Source of the DNA: Ottowia flava
GTDB lineage: Bacteria; Pseudomonadota; Gammaproteobacteria; Burkholderiales; Burkholderiaceae_C
NCBI RefSeq assembly: GCF_042680565.1
Contig: NZ_JBHUEJ010000015.1
Location: 62,001 to 126,000 of the forward strand
DNA: 64,000 nucleotides
Direction of reading: 5' to 3'
Translations under genes and position numbers: made by a program
Notes under the pieces: generated by a model
The model's database searches: none
What the model was told of the DNA's origin: nothing
The model's input: only the letters and a program-made list of their open reading frames with translations
Part shown: piece by piece, positions 42,818 to 52,523 of the stretch
How positions within the stretch are numbered: the first letter of the stretch is position 1
Layout of the letters: every line of letters starts with the position of its first letter

Positions 42818-43510
42818 TCAGGTGCGCGGCGGCTCGCCCGCCACCAGCTTGTAGACCACGCCACCGATCACGCCACCAACGATCGGCGCGACCCAGAACA
42901 GCCACAGCTGGCTCAGGGCAGCGGTTTGTGCGAACAGCGACACACCGGTCGATCGCGCGGGGTTTACCGAGGTGTTGGACACCGGGATGCTGATCAGGTG
43001 GATCAGCGTCAGGCACAGGCCAATTGCGATCGGCGCAAAGCCCGCCGGCGCGCGCGCGTCCGTCGCGCCCATGATGACGAACAAGAACATCGCCGTCATC
43101 ACGATCTCGCACACCAGCACCGCACCCATCGAGTACTTGCCCGGCGACAGCTCGCCAAAGCCGTTGCTGGCAAAACCGCCCGGCTGCCAGCCGGCCTGGC
43201 CGCTGGCGATCACGTACAGCACGGCCGCAGCGGCGATCGCGCCGATCACCTGCATCACGATGTACGGCACCACCTTGATGCCCGCAAAGCGACCGCCAGC
43301 CCACAGGCCCACGGTCACGGCTGGGTTCAAATGGCAGCCGGAGATATGGCCGATGGCGAAGGCCATGGTCAGCACGGTCAGACCGAAGGCCAGCGCCACG
43401 CCGGCGAAGCCGATACCCAGTTGCGGGAACCCCGCAGCCAGCACCGCCGCACCGCAGCCGCCCAACACCAGCCAGAACGTACCGATCAATTCGGCCACAT
43501 ACTTGTTCAT
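42818..43510 (-). CDS. aqpZ: Aquaporin Z
   Basis: A 230-residue six-helix water channel. The two NPA boxes are HLNPAVTVG (N62-A64) and SVNPARSTG (N183-A185). His171 and Arg186 fit the narrow aromatic/arginine selectivity filter of water-specific AqpZ. The ATG at 43508-43510 follows a GAGGAG ribosome binding site. It is divergent from the orphan TOPRIM gene. Confidence 0.94.
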   Translation of the reverse strand: MNKYVAELIGTFWLVLGGCGAAVLAAGFPQLGIGFAGVALAFGLTVLTMAFAIGHISGCHLNPAVTVGLWAGGRFAGIKVVPYIVMQVIGAIAAAAVLYVIASGQAGWQPGGFASNGFGELSPGKYSMGAVLVCEIVMTAMFLFVIMGATDARAPAGFAPIAIGLCLTLIHLISIPVSNTSVNPARSTGVSLFAQTAALSQLWLFWVAPIVGGVIGGVVYKLVAGEPPRT

Positions 43511-43668
43511 GATGAAGCTCCTCGAATCCCAGGGAAAAGACGCCACCATCCTACGCCGCGCATCCGGCAGGCTTGTGACCGCGCCAGCGCGCTGTGCGGA
43601 ATGTCAGGTGGCTGTCGCCACCCCACGACGCGAAGGGCCGCGCGCTGCGGCGGCGCACCGCTGAGAAG

Positions 43669-44352
43669 ATGGCGTGGCAGAGATCGCCCAAGCTGCCGCT
43701 GGCCGACAGCCAGCGGCACGGCGCCGGCTGCGAGCTGTTCCTGGTCGAAGGCGAATCCGCCGCGGGGGCGGTCGCTGCCGTGCGGTCGGCGGCGACCCAG
43801 GCGGTGCTGCCGCTGCAGGGCAAGCCGCTCAACGCCTGGCGCGCATCGCCCGCGCGCGTGGCCGCCTTCCCTTGGTACGCCCAGTTGGCCGACGCGCTCG
43901 GCCTACCCTCGCCCACCGTGGGCGATGCGCTGGCCCCCGGCGCGCTGCGTTTCGAGCGCCTGGTGCTGCTGTTCGACCCCGACGCCGACGGCATCCACAT
44001 CGGCGCCTTGGTGCTCTTGTATTTGCAGCGCTTCGCGCCCGCGTTGATGGCGCAAGAGCGCGTCTGGATGGTGCGCGCGCCGATGGCCGGCCTGCGCGTG
44101 GCCGCGCGCGACACCGGTGAAACCGAAGACGTCTGGGCCTATACGCCCGAACAGGCGCACCAGCTGCGCCAACGCGCCGCCGCGCAAACCGAGCGCTGGG
44201 CCGTGCTGCGCGACTGGGCCTTCCGCGGCCTGGCCAGCCTGCCGCCGGACGTGCTGCGCACCACCTGCGTCGAGCCCGCCACGCGCCACGCGGCGGTGGT
44301 CACGCCAGCGCAGGTGCAGGCGGTGATCGATGTGTTTGGCGGGGCGGGCTGA
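43669..44352 (+). CDS. Stand-alone GyrB/ParE-type TOPRIM protein
   Basis: A 227-residue protein that aligns by eye with only the TOPRIM part of type IIA topoisomerase B subunits. It begins KLPLADSQ...CELFLVEGESAAGAV (E27, S30; gyrase has EGDSAGG), then AVLPLQGKPLNAW, and a second acidic site LLFDPDADGIHIGALVL (D103, D105, D107). The metal-binding residues are therefore intact. The GHKL ATPase and transducer domains are missing, and so is the C-terminal GyrB tail; a different C-terminal part (about 145-227) follows. No GyrA/ParC-like gene is nearby. It could be a decayed topoisomerase remnant or a repurposed metal-dependent nuclease/regulator. The ATG at 43669 was chosen; the frame is open to 43594. 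Confidence 0.72.
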   Translation: MAWQRSPKLPLADSQRHGAGCELFLVEGESAAGAVAAVRSAATQAVLPLQGKPLNAWRASPARVAAFPWYAQLADALGLPSPTVGDALAPGALRFERLVLLFDPDADGIHIGALVLLYLQRFAPALMAQERVWMVRAPMAGLRVAARDTGETEDVWAYTPEQAHQLRQRAAAQTERWAVLRDWAFRGLASLPPDVLRTTCVEPATRHAAVVTPAQVQAVIDVFGGAG

Positions 44353-44444
44353 CATGCGTGGTAGGTGCCGCACGCGCATACGCGTCCCGCAGACACGCAC
44401 GCGTTCGATCTTGTCTTGAACGCTTGCACCGAACCATTCAGCTA

Positions 44445-44498
44445 TTCAATCGATAGCTTCATGCGTGCGCCAATGAAGCGCCTGCGAATGATTTCTCT
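44445..44498 (+). repeat. Dispersed repeat copy (long variant), intergenic
   Basis: AATCGATAGCTTCATGCGTG, then GCCAATGAAGCGCCTGCG, followed by TTTCTC. It is the only recognisable element in the gap 44353-44599. Confidence 0.6.
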
Positions 44499-44599
44499 TT
44501 GAATTCGGACGCAGTAGGCTCATGACAATTGAATGCCGAGCGAGAGGCACGTGCCACCGCCGCACGTCTCATGGACGTTTCAAAGCCCCTCTTAGCCAG

Positions 44600-45173
44600 C
44601 TATCGGCTTGCGCGCGCGTTCACTTCACAAGGGCGCTTTGGGTCCCATGGGCGGACGCCCACCACAGACACACGCTGCACATTGCCTCGCCCTGCCTTCA
44701 ACTCCCGCATTGGGGCTGAACACGTTTCGCTGCGCTCTGACATGGCGTACTCCACTTCATAGTCTCGCCCAGGCTCCGGCGTGAACTGCACCCGAACGTA
44801 GCAACTGAATCCCTGCCGACCCACGCTCGTGCTGGTGGAAAAGACAAACGCCAAGGGCCGACCGGCCGGCAGCGCAAACTCTGAATGGAGCTTGCCCGCT
44901 GCAGGCGGCGATGGCATTCCCAGGGTCTGCGCGTTCTGAACCGAGATGTCATCCGTTTGCGTCACTCTGGCTGGCCTGCCGGGACAGGTCGACAGGTCTT
45001 GCACGTACAGCCGACTCGACCAGATCGTGCCGCTGGCTGATGGCGACGCCGGTGACCACTCGCAGCCGAGCCTGCGGCTCACCGGGCGCCGGCGTATGGC
45101 TCGTTGCACAACCCGCCAGCAAGGTCGCCCCAGCCAGCAACATCATTCCTTTCGTTGACCGTAGCCGTCCCAC
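44600..45173 (-). pseudogene. Lipoprotein gene split by a frameshift
   Basis: A lipoprotein N-terminus (GTG at 45171-45173; signal MMLLAGATLLAGCATSH with lipobox L-A-G-C) is read in one frame to about 45060. The continuation TIWSSRLYVQDLSTCPGRPA and a well-formed secreted-type domain with cysteine pairs continue in another frame to the stop at 44600. Both parts look coding, and the second part has no credible start of its own, which suggests a single-base frameshift near 45030-45075. It could be a true pseudogene or a sequencing error. I do not recognise the family. Confidence 0.6.
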
Positions 45174-45226
45174 TCTGCTTCCCTCGGTCCGCAGCGCCAG
45201 TCTCAGCGGGCCTGCCTTCCTTATTC

Positions 45227-46297
<1,071 letters not shown>

Positions 46298-46423
46298 GGG
46301 TGCGCGGGCCAAATACTGGACGAATAGCCAGTTCACCGCATTATCGACGCTGAGCGCAGGGCAGCGCCGCGCCAGCGTTCTCGCATTGGCAACGCCCGCT
46401 GGATCAGTTCAATCAGCGCAGGC

Positions 46424-46478
46424 AAAAAACAAGGCGCCAGTGGCACGACCCGCCCATCAAGGTCGTACCACAGGCGCC
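46424..46478 (-). terminator. Long hairpin terminator after the serine protease gene
   Basis: Two 18-nt arms (46433-46450 and 46461-46478) pair with only two mismatches around a 10-nt loop, followed on the - strand by TTGTTTTTT. It lies 27 bp after the protease stop and upstream of ruvB. Confidence 0.85.
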
Positions 46479-46505
46479 AAGCGCAACTACTTCAGTGAGC
46501 CAGCG

Positions 46506-48026
46506 TCAGGGCGCAAGCCATTTGTTGATGCCAGCCGCGAAAGACCGGCCGAAGCGGCCATAGTGGTCGCTCCCGTTAGGGTTCTGGCAGCTTGAGCTTC
46601 CGCCCATCAGGTTTCCGACCACGTAGCGCTTACCGGCTTCGCTCTGTGCAAAGATGGCGGAACCACTGCTGCCGCCTTCCGTAATGCCGCGCTGCCAACC
46701 CACTATGAACATGTTGCCGCCGGCAGCATTCGCCGTGTCGCAATCGATGGCGCCGTTCCCGCCCATCGTGCAGCTACTGTAGCCCTTCACTGCGCCAACA
46801 CTGAATTTCTGCAGATCACCACGCGGGTTGTGAATCCCGAGCACCGACGTTCCGCTGCCCACCCCGTCTCCATAGTAGGAGCCAGCGTACACGACGCTGG
46901 CTGGTGCGGCTCTGTTCAGCTGCAACAGGGTCGAGTCCGTCGGAGCATGCGTGAAGCGCAACACCGTGCCACCCAGCACCCGCGTTGTCGCTTCATCCAC
47001 CTTGGGCGAGCCGTTGCAGGAGGCCGCCCGGAAGAACCAATACGTGATCACGGTGGAAGCTACCTCCTGGGTCGACACGCAGTGGTGGCCGCTCAGGAAA
47101 TACGGCGTCTGGCTGTTGCGGGTATCGTTCATCAACGTACCCGTGCACATGTAGGTGCCGCTGTCTTTCTGGTAGGTCATGTGGGCCACAGACCGGCTTT
47201 GCGGGTCCAGGCTGGGCTCGCACATCACGTCCAGATTGCAACTGCCAGCCCATCCGATCTGGTCGAATGCCTTGGTCGGCGTTTCAATGGCTTCCGAAAC
47301 GGTTTTCATCCAATGCGACAGCTGGGGCACCGCCAGCTGCAGCTGTGCCGGAGCGATGCCCGGGGGCAGTTGCACTTCGAGCGTGCTGATGTCGCCCGCC
47401 GTGTCCGGACCCCAGTACATGCGCGCGGCGTTCCCCAGCACCCCGCTGGATTCGTTGAGCTGACGCAGGCTGTTCAATTCCGCAGAGGTCACTTCGACCA
47501 CCTCGGTGCCGGGTGCGCCGTAGAAGCGCAGCACAGCCCCTGCAGGCACGTGCTGCGCAAGCACGCCGAGACGGATGGCCTTGGCGCCTTCGGCCGTGAA
47601 GGACACGGCGGCGACTTGAGAGCCATCGGCCAGCGTTGCCCAACGCCACGCCCGCGCGAGGTCGTCAGGACTGGCGGTGGCCGCGACGTCGCGGCCTTCA
47701 CCGATCTTGAGCGCCACGCCCTTCTCGGCCAGCGGCGCGGCCTTGACCACGGACAGCGGCCCGAGCGCCACGTTCGGCACGCTCGCCTGGGCGGGCAGGC
47801 GGCTGACCGCCGCAGCTTGGACCTTGGCAGCAGACCGGGACATCCCTCGGGTGTCCAGTTGTTCGATGAAACCAGCGCTGGGAGCGGGTGATGGCCCGGG
47901 TGACGGTGTCGGCGCAGGTGTCGGGGCCGGCGCAGGCGTGTCGTCATCGCCGCCACCGCAGGCGCTCAGGGTCAAGGTGGTTGCCGCGCAGGCGGCCCAC
48001 AGCAGATGCAGTCGGTGTTTGTTCAT
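46506..48026 (-). CDS. Secreted trypsin-like serine protease lipoprotein
   Basis: A 506-residue exported protease. The signal ends in L-S-A-C (Cys23) followed by GGGDDDTPAP and a Pro-rich linker. A propeptide-like domain (about 60-270) precedes the catalytic domain. The triad is His in FLSGHHCVS (about 313), Asp in PTDSTLL (about 363), and Ser in GGSSGSAIF (about 453). Several Cys (CNLDVMCEP, CTMGGNGAIDC, SSCQNP) suggest disulphides. Arrangement and size resemble lysyl-endopeptidase/Achromobacter protease I-type S1 enzymes; specificity cannot be read with certainty. The ATG (48024-48026) has a GGAGGA ribosome binding site. An I78-type inhibitor gene lies 109 bp upstream on the same strand. 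Confidence 0.85.
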   Translation of the reverse strand: MNKHRLHLLWAACAATTLTLSACGGGDDDTPAPAPTPAPTPSPGPSPAPSAGFIEQLDTRGMSRSAAKVQAAAVSRLPAQASVPNVALGPLSVVKAAPLAEKGVALKIGEGRDVAATASPDDLARAWRWATLADGSQVAAVSFTAEGAKAIRLGVLAQHVPAGAVLRFYGAPGTEVVEVTSAELNSLRQLNESSGVLGNAARMYWGPDTAGDISTLEVQLPPGIAPAQLQLAVPQLSHWMKTVSEAIETPTKAFDQIGWAGSCNLDVMCEPSLDPQSRSVAHMTYQKDSGTYMCTGTLMNDTRNSQTPYFLSGHHCVSTQEVASTVITYWFFRAASCNGSPKVDEATTRVLGGTVLRFTHAPTDSTLLQLNRAAPASVVYAGSYYGDGVGSGTSVLGIHNPRGDLQKFSVGAVKGYSSCTMGGNGAIDCDTANAAGGNMFIVGWQRGITEGGSSGSAIFAQSEAGKRYVVGNLMGGSSSCQNPNGSDHYGRFGRSFAAGINKWLAP

Positions 48027-48135
48027 GGGTACTTTCCTCCCGGGGAAAAAACGGTGTGTTGGAACGGGCTCAGGATCGCGGCCATAGGCTGCCAAGGCCG
48101 CACGGATTGATTCGGAGCATCGAGAAAATCAGAGA

Positions 48136-48459
48136 TCAGCCGCAGTACACGCGGACCACGCGCTGGCTGGCGTCCACGACGACGTTGACGCGGCCCAGCT
48201 TGAATTCCTTGGTGATCATGCTGTCGGGGCGCAACTGGCGCACCTCTTGTGCGCCAGTGGCCGCGCGCACGCGGCCCAGCGTATCGCTGGTGACTGCCTG
48301 CCCGACAAACGATTGCGCCGCCTGCGCATCGCATCGCGCCTCGGCCGGCGGCGCGGCAGCCATGGGTGCACTGCCGTCCCCAGTCGCGCCGCCAGCACAG
48401 GCCGCCAGCATGAACAGCGAGGCCGCGCCCCCCAGCCATGGAAAAACCAAACTCTGCAT
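48136..48459 (-). CDS. I78-family protease inhibitor lipoprotein
   Basis: A 107-residue protein: lipoprotein signal (lipobox L-A-A-C, Cys21), short Gly/Ala/Pro spacer, then the inhibitor I78 fold (CDAQAAQSFVGQAVTSDTLG, VRQLRPDSMITKEF, RVNVVVDASQRVVRVYCG). I78 proteins inhibit serine proteases, and the terminal Cys pair probably forms a disulphide. The ATG at 48457-48459 has an AGAGGGAG ribosome binding site. The next gene downstream is a secreted serine protease, a likely target. Confidence 0.83.
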   Translation of the reverse strand: MQSLVFPWLGGAASLFMLAACAGGATGDGSAPMAAAPPAEARCDAQAAQSFVGQAVTSDTLGRVRAATGAQEVRQLRPDSMITKEFKLGRVNVVVDASQRVVRVYCG

Positions 48460-48761
48460 AACGCTCCCTCTCCTCGGCGTGGAAAAAGGCGCACGCCGTG
48501 CGCCGCTTCTGCGCCAAAGCATAGCCGCAGGATGCGTCGTTTCGTGCCTGCGCAGCGACAAGTTGCGCACCAGCATGCTTCTGGTTGTTACATCAAGGCT
48601 GCGCTTGTCTCGGGCACCGCAGCCGCTCACCCATCGGCCGTAGCGTTGCGCGAATGCGACGAGCTCGCCTCGCAACCCATTTGGCTTTTTGAACCAGGCG
48701 GCTGATCCCAACCGGTCGATCGCTAAGCCCTCTGGCGCACGAATCAGTGCCAGAGCGCGCG

Positions 48762-49334
48762 TCAGCGCGTCAGCGATTTCAGCGCGAGCTTGATACCTTC
48801 GCTGACCCCCACGTCGGCGGGCAAGGCTTTCAATGCCGCAGCGGCTTCCTTGTCGTTGTAGCCCAGCGCGATCAGCGCCTGCTGGATGTCGGCATGGCCA
48901 TCGCTGGCGGGCGCGGTGGGTGCGCCGAGGTCGGCGCCAAGCTTGCCCTTGAGTTCCAGCAACAGGCGCTCAGCCGTCTTTTTGCCAATGCCCGGCACCT
49001 TGACGAGGCGCCCGCTTTCCTGCGCAGTGACCGCCTGCGCCAGATCGGCCACGCTCATGCCTGACAGCACCGCCAGCGCCGTGCGCGGGCCGACGCCGCT
49101 GATCTTGACCAGTTCGCGAAAGGCGTCGCGCTCGGTCGGTGTGGCAAAGCCGTAGAGGATCTGGGCGTCCTCGCGCACCACGAAGTGCGTCAGCAACGTG
49201 ACCTGCTCGCCCAAGGCGGGCAGTTGGTAGAACGTGCTCATGGGCACATCGACTTCGTAGCCGACGCCGTGACAGTCGACCAGCAGATGCGGCGGCGATT
49301 TTTCGGCCAACTGGCCCACAAGGCGTCCGATCAC
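48762..49334 (-). CDS. ruvA: Holliday junction-binding protein RuvA
   Basis: A 190-residue tetrameric junction-binding protein. OB-fold N-terminus MIGRLVGQLAEK and LLVDCHGVGYEVDVP; helix-hairpin-helix motifs ISGVGPRTALAVLSG and VPGIGKKTAERLLLELK; C-terminal RuvB-binding domain DIQQALIALGYNDKEAAAAL. It presents four-way junctions to RuvB and RuvC. Confidence 0.95.
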   Translation of the reverse strand: MIGRLVGQLAEKSPPHLLVDCHGVGYEVDVPMSTFYQLPALGEQVTLLTHFVVREDAQILYGFATPTERDAFRELVKISGVGPRTALAVLSGMSVADLAQAVTAQESGRLVKVPGIGKKTAERLLLELKGKLGADLGAPTAPASDGHADIQQALIALGYNDKEAAAALKALPADVGVSEGIKLALKSLTR

Positions 49335-49410
49335 AAGGGCTCTTTCCAGAATGGATGGCGGGCGGCCCCTCTGGCCGCAGATTGCAAGCCTTCAATGATA
49401 AATCATGCGC

Positions 49411-49450
49411 CAGCCCGCCATGGATATGCGCGGATAGCTATCAAACTGAA
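49411..49450 (-). repeat. Dispersed repeat copy upstream of ruvA
   Basis: GCCAGCCCGCCATGGATATG then CGCGGATAGCTATC fits the core on -. The remaining sequence in the gap 49335-49531 shows no gene. Confidence 0.6.
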
Positions 49451-49531
49451 AGCGATGTACATATTGAACACGGTCTCAATGGCGGCTGCGCCCGCACAAC
49501 CAGTGAAGTTGGGCCGCGCGGCGGCGCACCG

Positions 49532-50188
49532 CTACGGCCGCACCAGCCCGCGCCGCGCCGCCTCCAGCGCGGCTTCGGCACGCGAAGACACGTTGAGCTT
49601 GCGGTAGATCTGCTTGACATAGTCTGCGACGGTGTGGCGCGACAGGCCGAGCTGCCCGGCGATTTCGGGCAGCGTGAAGCCCTTGGCCACGCGCTGCAGG
49701 ATTTCGCTTTCGCGCGCATTCAGCGCGACGTCGTCCGGGCTGGGCGATGGCAGCAGCGCCGCCCCCGCATCCTCGGCGAAAAAACGCAGCACGCGCCGAG
49801 CCACCGATGGTGACAGCGGCGGCTCGCCCTGCACCATGCCCTGCAACGCGGCAACCAGGTCATCCACCGGTTGATCCCGCAGCAGGTAGCCGAAGGCACC
49901 CGCCCGCAGCGCGGGGAACAGGTACTCGTCTTCGTCGGTGCCCGTCACGATCACCGCCACAGCGCCGGGCGGCAGCGCCTGGATGACCTGTGCCACGCCC
50001 TGCCCACCTTCGTCCAGGCCGTGGGGGTCGATGAGCGCCAGCTCAACGCGCTGCTCGCCCAGCAGCCGTACCGCTTCGGCTGCGGCCTGCGCATGGCGCA
50101 GTTGGGCCACCGGAAAAGCCTGATCGGCAACCAACGAGAGCCCCGCCTCCGCTTCAGCCTCCGCTTCGACGATTAATACGCACTTCAT
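49532..50188 (-). CDS. LuxR-family regulator with degenerate receiver domain
   Basis: A 218-residue NarL/FixJ-type protein. The receiver (about 1-118) keeps a candidate phospho-Asp (D54 in ALIDPHG) and the switch Thr region (VIVTGTDED). The usual acidic pair after strand 1 is replaced by a run of alternating Glu and Ala (VEAEAEAEA), and the conserved Lys is Arg (YLLRDQ). The C-terminal HTH is complete (LNARESEILQRVAKGFTLPE, LSRHTVADYVKQIYRKL). It may act independently of phosphorylation. No histidine kinase is adjacent; targets are unknown. Start choice: ATG 50188 begins at strand 1; ATGs at 50197 and 50200 are alternatives. Confidence 0.8.
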   Translation of the reverse strand: MKCVLIVEAEAEAEAGLSLVADQAFPVAQLRHAQAAAEAVRLLGEQRVELALIDPHGLDEGGQGVAQVIQALPPGAVAVIVTGTDEDEYLFPALRAGAFGYLLRDQPVDDLVAALQGMVQGEPPLSPSVARRVLRFFAEDAGAALLPSPSPDDVALNARESEILQRVAKGFTLPEIAGQLGLSRHTVADYVKQIYRKLNVSSRAEAALEAARRGLVRP

Positions 50189-50409
50189 AGTCGCCATCAT
50201 GCTAGTGGCCCGGCCAAGGGAGCCGGTTACCACAGCCCGCCGATGTGACTTTGTTCTCAACTATGTCGCGCCAAGTTGACCAAAAGCGCATGATCGGGCC
50301 CTCGCACACACGCGATCCTGGCTTGACCGCATCAAGCTCAACCCAGCTCGGTATCGACGAATGGCGTTTTGCGCGGCGTTCAGGCGCCGAACTGCCGCAC
50401 AATGGCCGA

Positions 50410-51369
50410 GTGATTCTTCGCCATACCTTTACCCCCCTCAACAACACCCGCCTGCAACACCTGTGCGGCCCGATGGACGAACACCTGCGCACCATCGAAG
50501 CGGGCCTGCAGGTGGCCATCGCACACCGGCATGAACAGTTCAAGGTCGACGGCCCCAAGAAGCAGGCCGAGCGCGCCATCACACTGCTGCAGGCGCTTTA
50601 CGAATTGGCCGACCGCCCGATCCGCCCCGAAACCGTGCAACTCATGCTGGCCGGTGACGGCACGCCCGTAGGCGAAGGTGCCGACGGCAGCGCTGTACTC
50701 GCCACGCGCCGCAGCGACTTGAAAGCGCGCACGCCCAACCAGGGCGCGTACCTGGAGAACATTGCCAGCCACGACATCACCTTCGGCATCGGCCCGGCCG
50801 GCACCGGCAAGACCTACCTCGCCGTGGCCTGCGCCGTCGACGCGCTGGAGCGCCAGTCGGTGCAGCGCATCGTGCTGACGCGCCCGGCCGTCGAAGCGGG
50901 CGAGCGCCTCGGCTTCCTGCCTGGCGACCTCACGCAGAAGGTCGACCCTTATCTGCGCCCGCTGTACGACGCGCTGTACGACCTGATGGGTTTCGACCGC
51001 GTCGCCAAGGCGTTCGAGCGCAACCAGCTCGAAATTGCCCCGCTGGCCTTCATGCGCGGACGCACGCTGAACAACGCGTTCGTCATCCTCGACGAAGCGC
51101 AGAACACCACGCCAGAGCAGATGAAGATGTTCCTCACCCGCATCGGCTTCGGCGCCAAGGCCGTGGTCACCGGCGACGTCAGCCAGATCGACTTGCCCAA
51201 AGGCGCCACCAGCGGCCTGATCGACGCCGAGCGCGTGCTCAAGCGCGTCAAGGGCCTGGCCTTCACCCGCTTCACCACCGCCGACGTCGTGCGCCACCCG
51301 CTGGTCGCGCGCATCGTGGACGCGTACGACGCGGCACCGCGGCGCACGTCGGATGCGCGGGGCGGTTGA
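50410..51369 (+). CDS. phoH: PhoH-family ATPase
   Basis: A 319-residue PhoH-like P-loop ATPase linked to RNA metabolism and ribosome quality, often paired with YbeY. The N-terminal HTFTPLNNTRLQHLCGP, Walker A GPAGTGKTYLA (128-138), RPAVEAGERLGFLPGD, Walker B VILDEAQNTTPEQMK and VVTGDVSQIDLP are diagnostic. The GTG at 50410 gives the family-like N-terminus; the open frame reaches 50245 without family similarity. ybeY is 2 kb downstream, with two lipoprotein genes in between. Confidence 0.87.
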   Translation: MILRHTFTPLNNTRLQHLCGPMDEHLRTIEAGLQVAIAHRHEQFKVDGPKKQAERAITLLQALYELADRPIRPETVQLMLAGDGTPVGEGADGSAVLATRRSDLKARTPNQGAYLENIASHDITFGIGPAGTGKTYLAVACAVDALERQSVQRIVLTRPAVEAGERLGFLPGDLTQKVDPYLRPLYDALYDLMGFDRVAKAFERNQLEIAPLAFMRGRTLNNAFVILDEAQNTTPEQMKMFLTRIGFGAKAVVTGDVSQIDLPKGATSGLIDAERVLKRVKGLAFTRFTTADVVRHPLVARIVDAYDAAPRRTSDARGG

Positions 51370-51377
51370 TGACTATG

Positions 51378-51430
51378 ATTTAGGTAGCTGATGGCGCAGG
51401 TGGTTGTAGGGCCGCAGATCGATTTCCCTG
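51378..51430 (+). repeat. Dispersed repeat copy after phoH
   Basis: AGGTAGCTGATGGCGCAGG followed by TGGTTGTAGGGCCGCAGATC is a very clean copy. It starts 9 bp after the phoH stop. The rest of the gap to 51618 shows no gene. Confidence 0.85.
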
Positions 51431-51618
51431 CAAATTCACGTGCATGACCACCCTGCGCAACTGGTCCTTCCGTTGCGCCACCAGGCACCGCGGTGCACCC
51501 TCAGACTCACGCTCAACCGTCTGTCAGCGAACACTCCGGTACCGCACCATCAACTAGACCCGGGCGCCCTGGCTCGCGTACGGTGAACCCAACGCCTTTG
51601 GTGTTGAGGAGTCCTGCA

Positions 51619-52392
51619 ATGCCCATTTTGTACCGTTCGCTCCCCTGGCTGCTTGTCCTGATGGGCACCGGCGCCCTGGTCGCGTGCGGCGGCGGCGATG
51701 ACGACCCGACCCCCGTGGACCCGTCGACGACGGTCACCAACCTGGCCTACTGCCACAACCCCAGTATGTACACGCTGGGCAGCCACTGGTCGATCACGTG
51801 GGCCGCCAATGCCGACCACGCGGAAAGCCGAACCACGGGCGTGGTCCTCGCACCGCCTGCCGATTGGGACATGCCAATAGGCACCGTCGTCTGGGCCCCG
51901 TGGGAGGTCCATCGCGCTACGGGCGAGTTGGCGCCGATCGGGACGGTTGGGCGGATCAGCACCTTTGTCCGGCTGGCCGGCGACCACGAGCAGACCCTGC
52001 TGTACGCGTCCTGGCAGCATTTCGCATCGGGCAATGCCGTCGCCTACACCGGGTCGGTTCCTGCGGAAAGCCTGCCCATTGCCCTCGCCGACGGTCAGAC
52101 CCACCAAGGCGCGCCCCACAAGAATTTCAGCGTTCTGGCCTACCCGCCCATCGATGCCAATGGGGTACTAACTTACGTCGGCCGCGAATCCATGACCCTG
52201 CCCGCAGGCACCGTTAGCACTTGTCACACGATTTCGCGGCGGTTGGCGGATGGCGTCGCTGCGGCGGGCGAGATGCACGCCTGGATGGTGGCCGAGGGCC
52301 CTTACAAAGGCCTTCAGGTGAAGACGACCTACATCGATCCGGCCAAGACCATCACCATCGAAGCCAAAGCGCTGAGCGCCCACTGGAAATAG
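51619..52392 (+). CDS. Uncharacterised lipoprotein, paralogue 1
   Basis: A 257-residue exported lipoprotein (lipobox L-V-A-C, Cys23; tether GGGDDDPTP). It shares with its downstream neighbour the segments NLAYCHNPSMYTLGSHWSIT, VLAPPADWDMP, a central ESLPIALADGQT stretch and YVGRESMTLPAGTVSTCH; two conserved Cys may pair. No known domain is recognised; the mature part looks all-beta. The ATG follows GAGGAG at good spacing. It and the next gene are tandem duplicates of unknown function inserted between phoH and ybeY. Confidence 0.75.
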   Translation: MPILYRSLPWLLVLMGTGALVACGGGDDDPTPVDPSTTVTNLAYCHNPSMYTLGSHWSITWAANADHAESRTTGVVLAPPADWDMPIGTVVWAPWEVHRATGELAPIGTVGRISTFVRLAGDHEQTLLYASWQHFASGNAVAYTGSVPAESLPIALADGQTHQGAPHKNFSVLAYPPIDANGVLTYVGRESMTLPAGTVSTCHTISRRLADGVAAAGEMHAWMVAEGPYKGLQVKTTYIDPAKTITIEAKALSAHWK

Positions 52393-52444
52393 CGCGCGGG
52401 TGAAGCAATCGCAGCCCGATTCGGACCATTGACCGGATGTCATT

Positions 52445-52490
52445 CGCTACTTCATCGATAGCTGCTCGCGCGGGCACCGTATGCTTCATC
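52445..52490 (+). repeat. Dispersed repeat copy between the paralogous lipoprotein genes
   Basis: CATCGATAGCTGCTCGCGCG followed by GGCACCGTATGC matches the core, 34 bp upstream of the second lipoprotein start. Confidence 0.72.
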
Positions 52491-52523
52491 AACGCAAAGT
52501 TCAGTTTTTCAAAGGAGGCACCC

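Noticed and set aside
43594..43668. N-terminal extension of the TOPRIM protein
   Set aside because: The extra 25 residues show no similarity to GyrB/ParE and are Arg-rich; an ATG at 43669 begins right before the similarity.
41916..44352. Integron or resistance island around the AadA-like gene
   Set aside because: There is no integrase, attC-like site, transposase or composition shift. The neighbours are ordinary chromosomal genes.
46424..46478. Long hairpin considered as a small RNA or inverted repeat of a mobile element
   Set aside because: Its position directly after a stop codon and the following T-run make a terminator the simplest reading.
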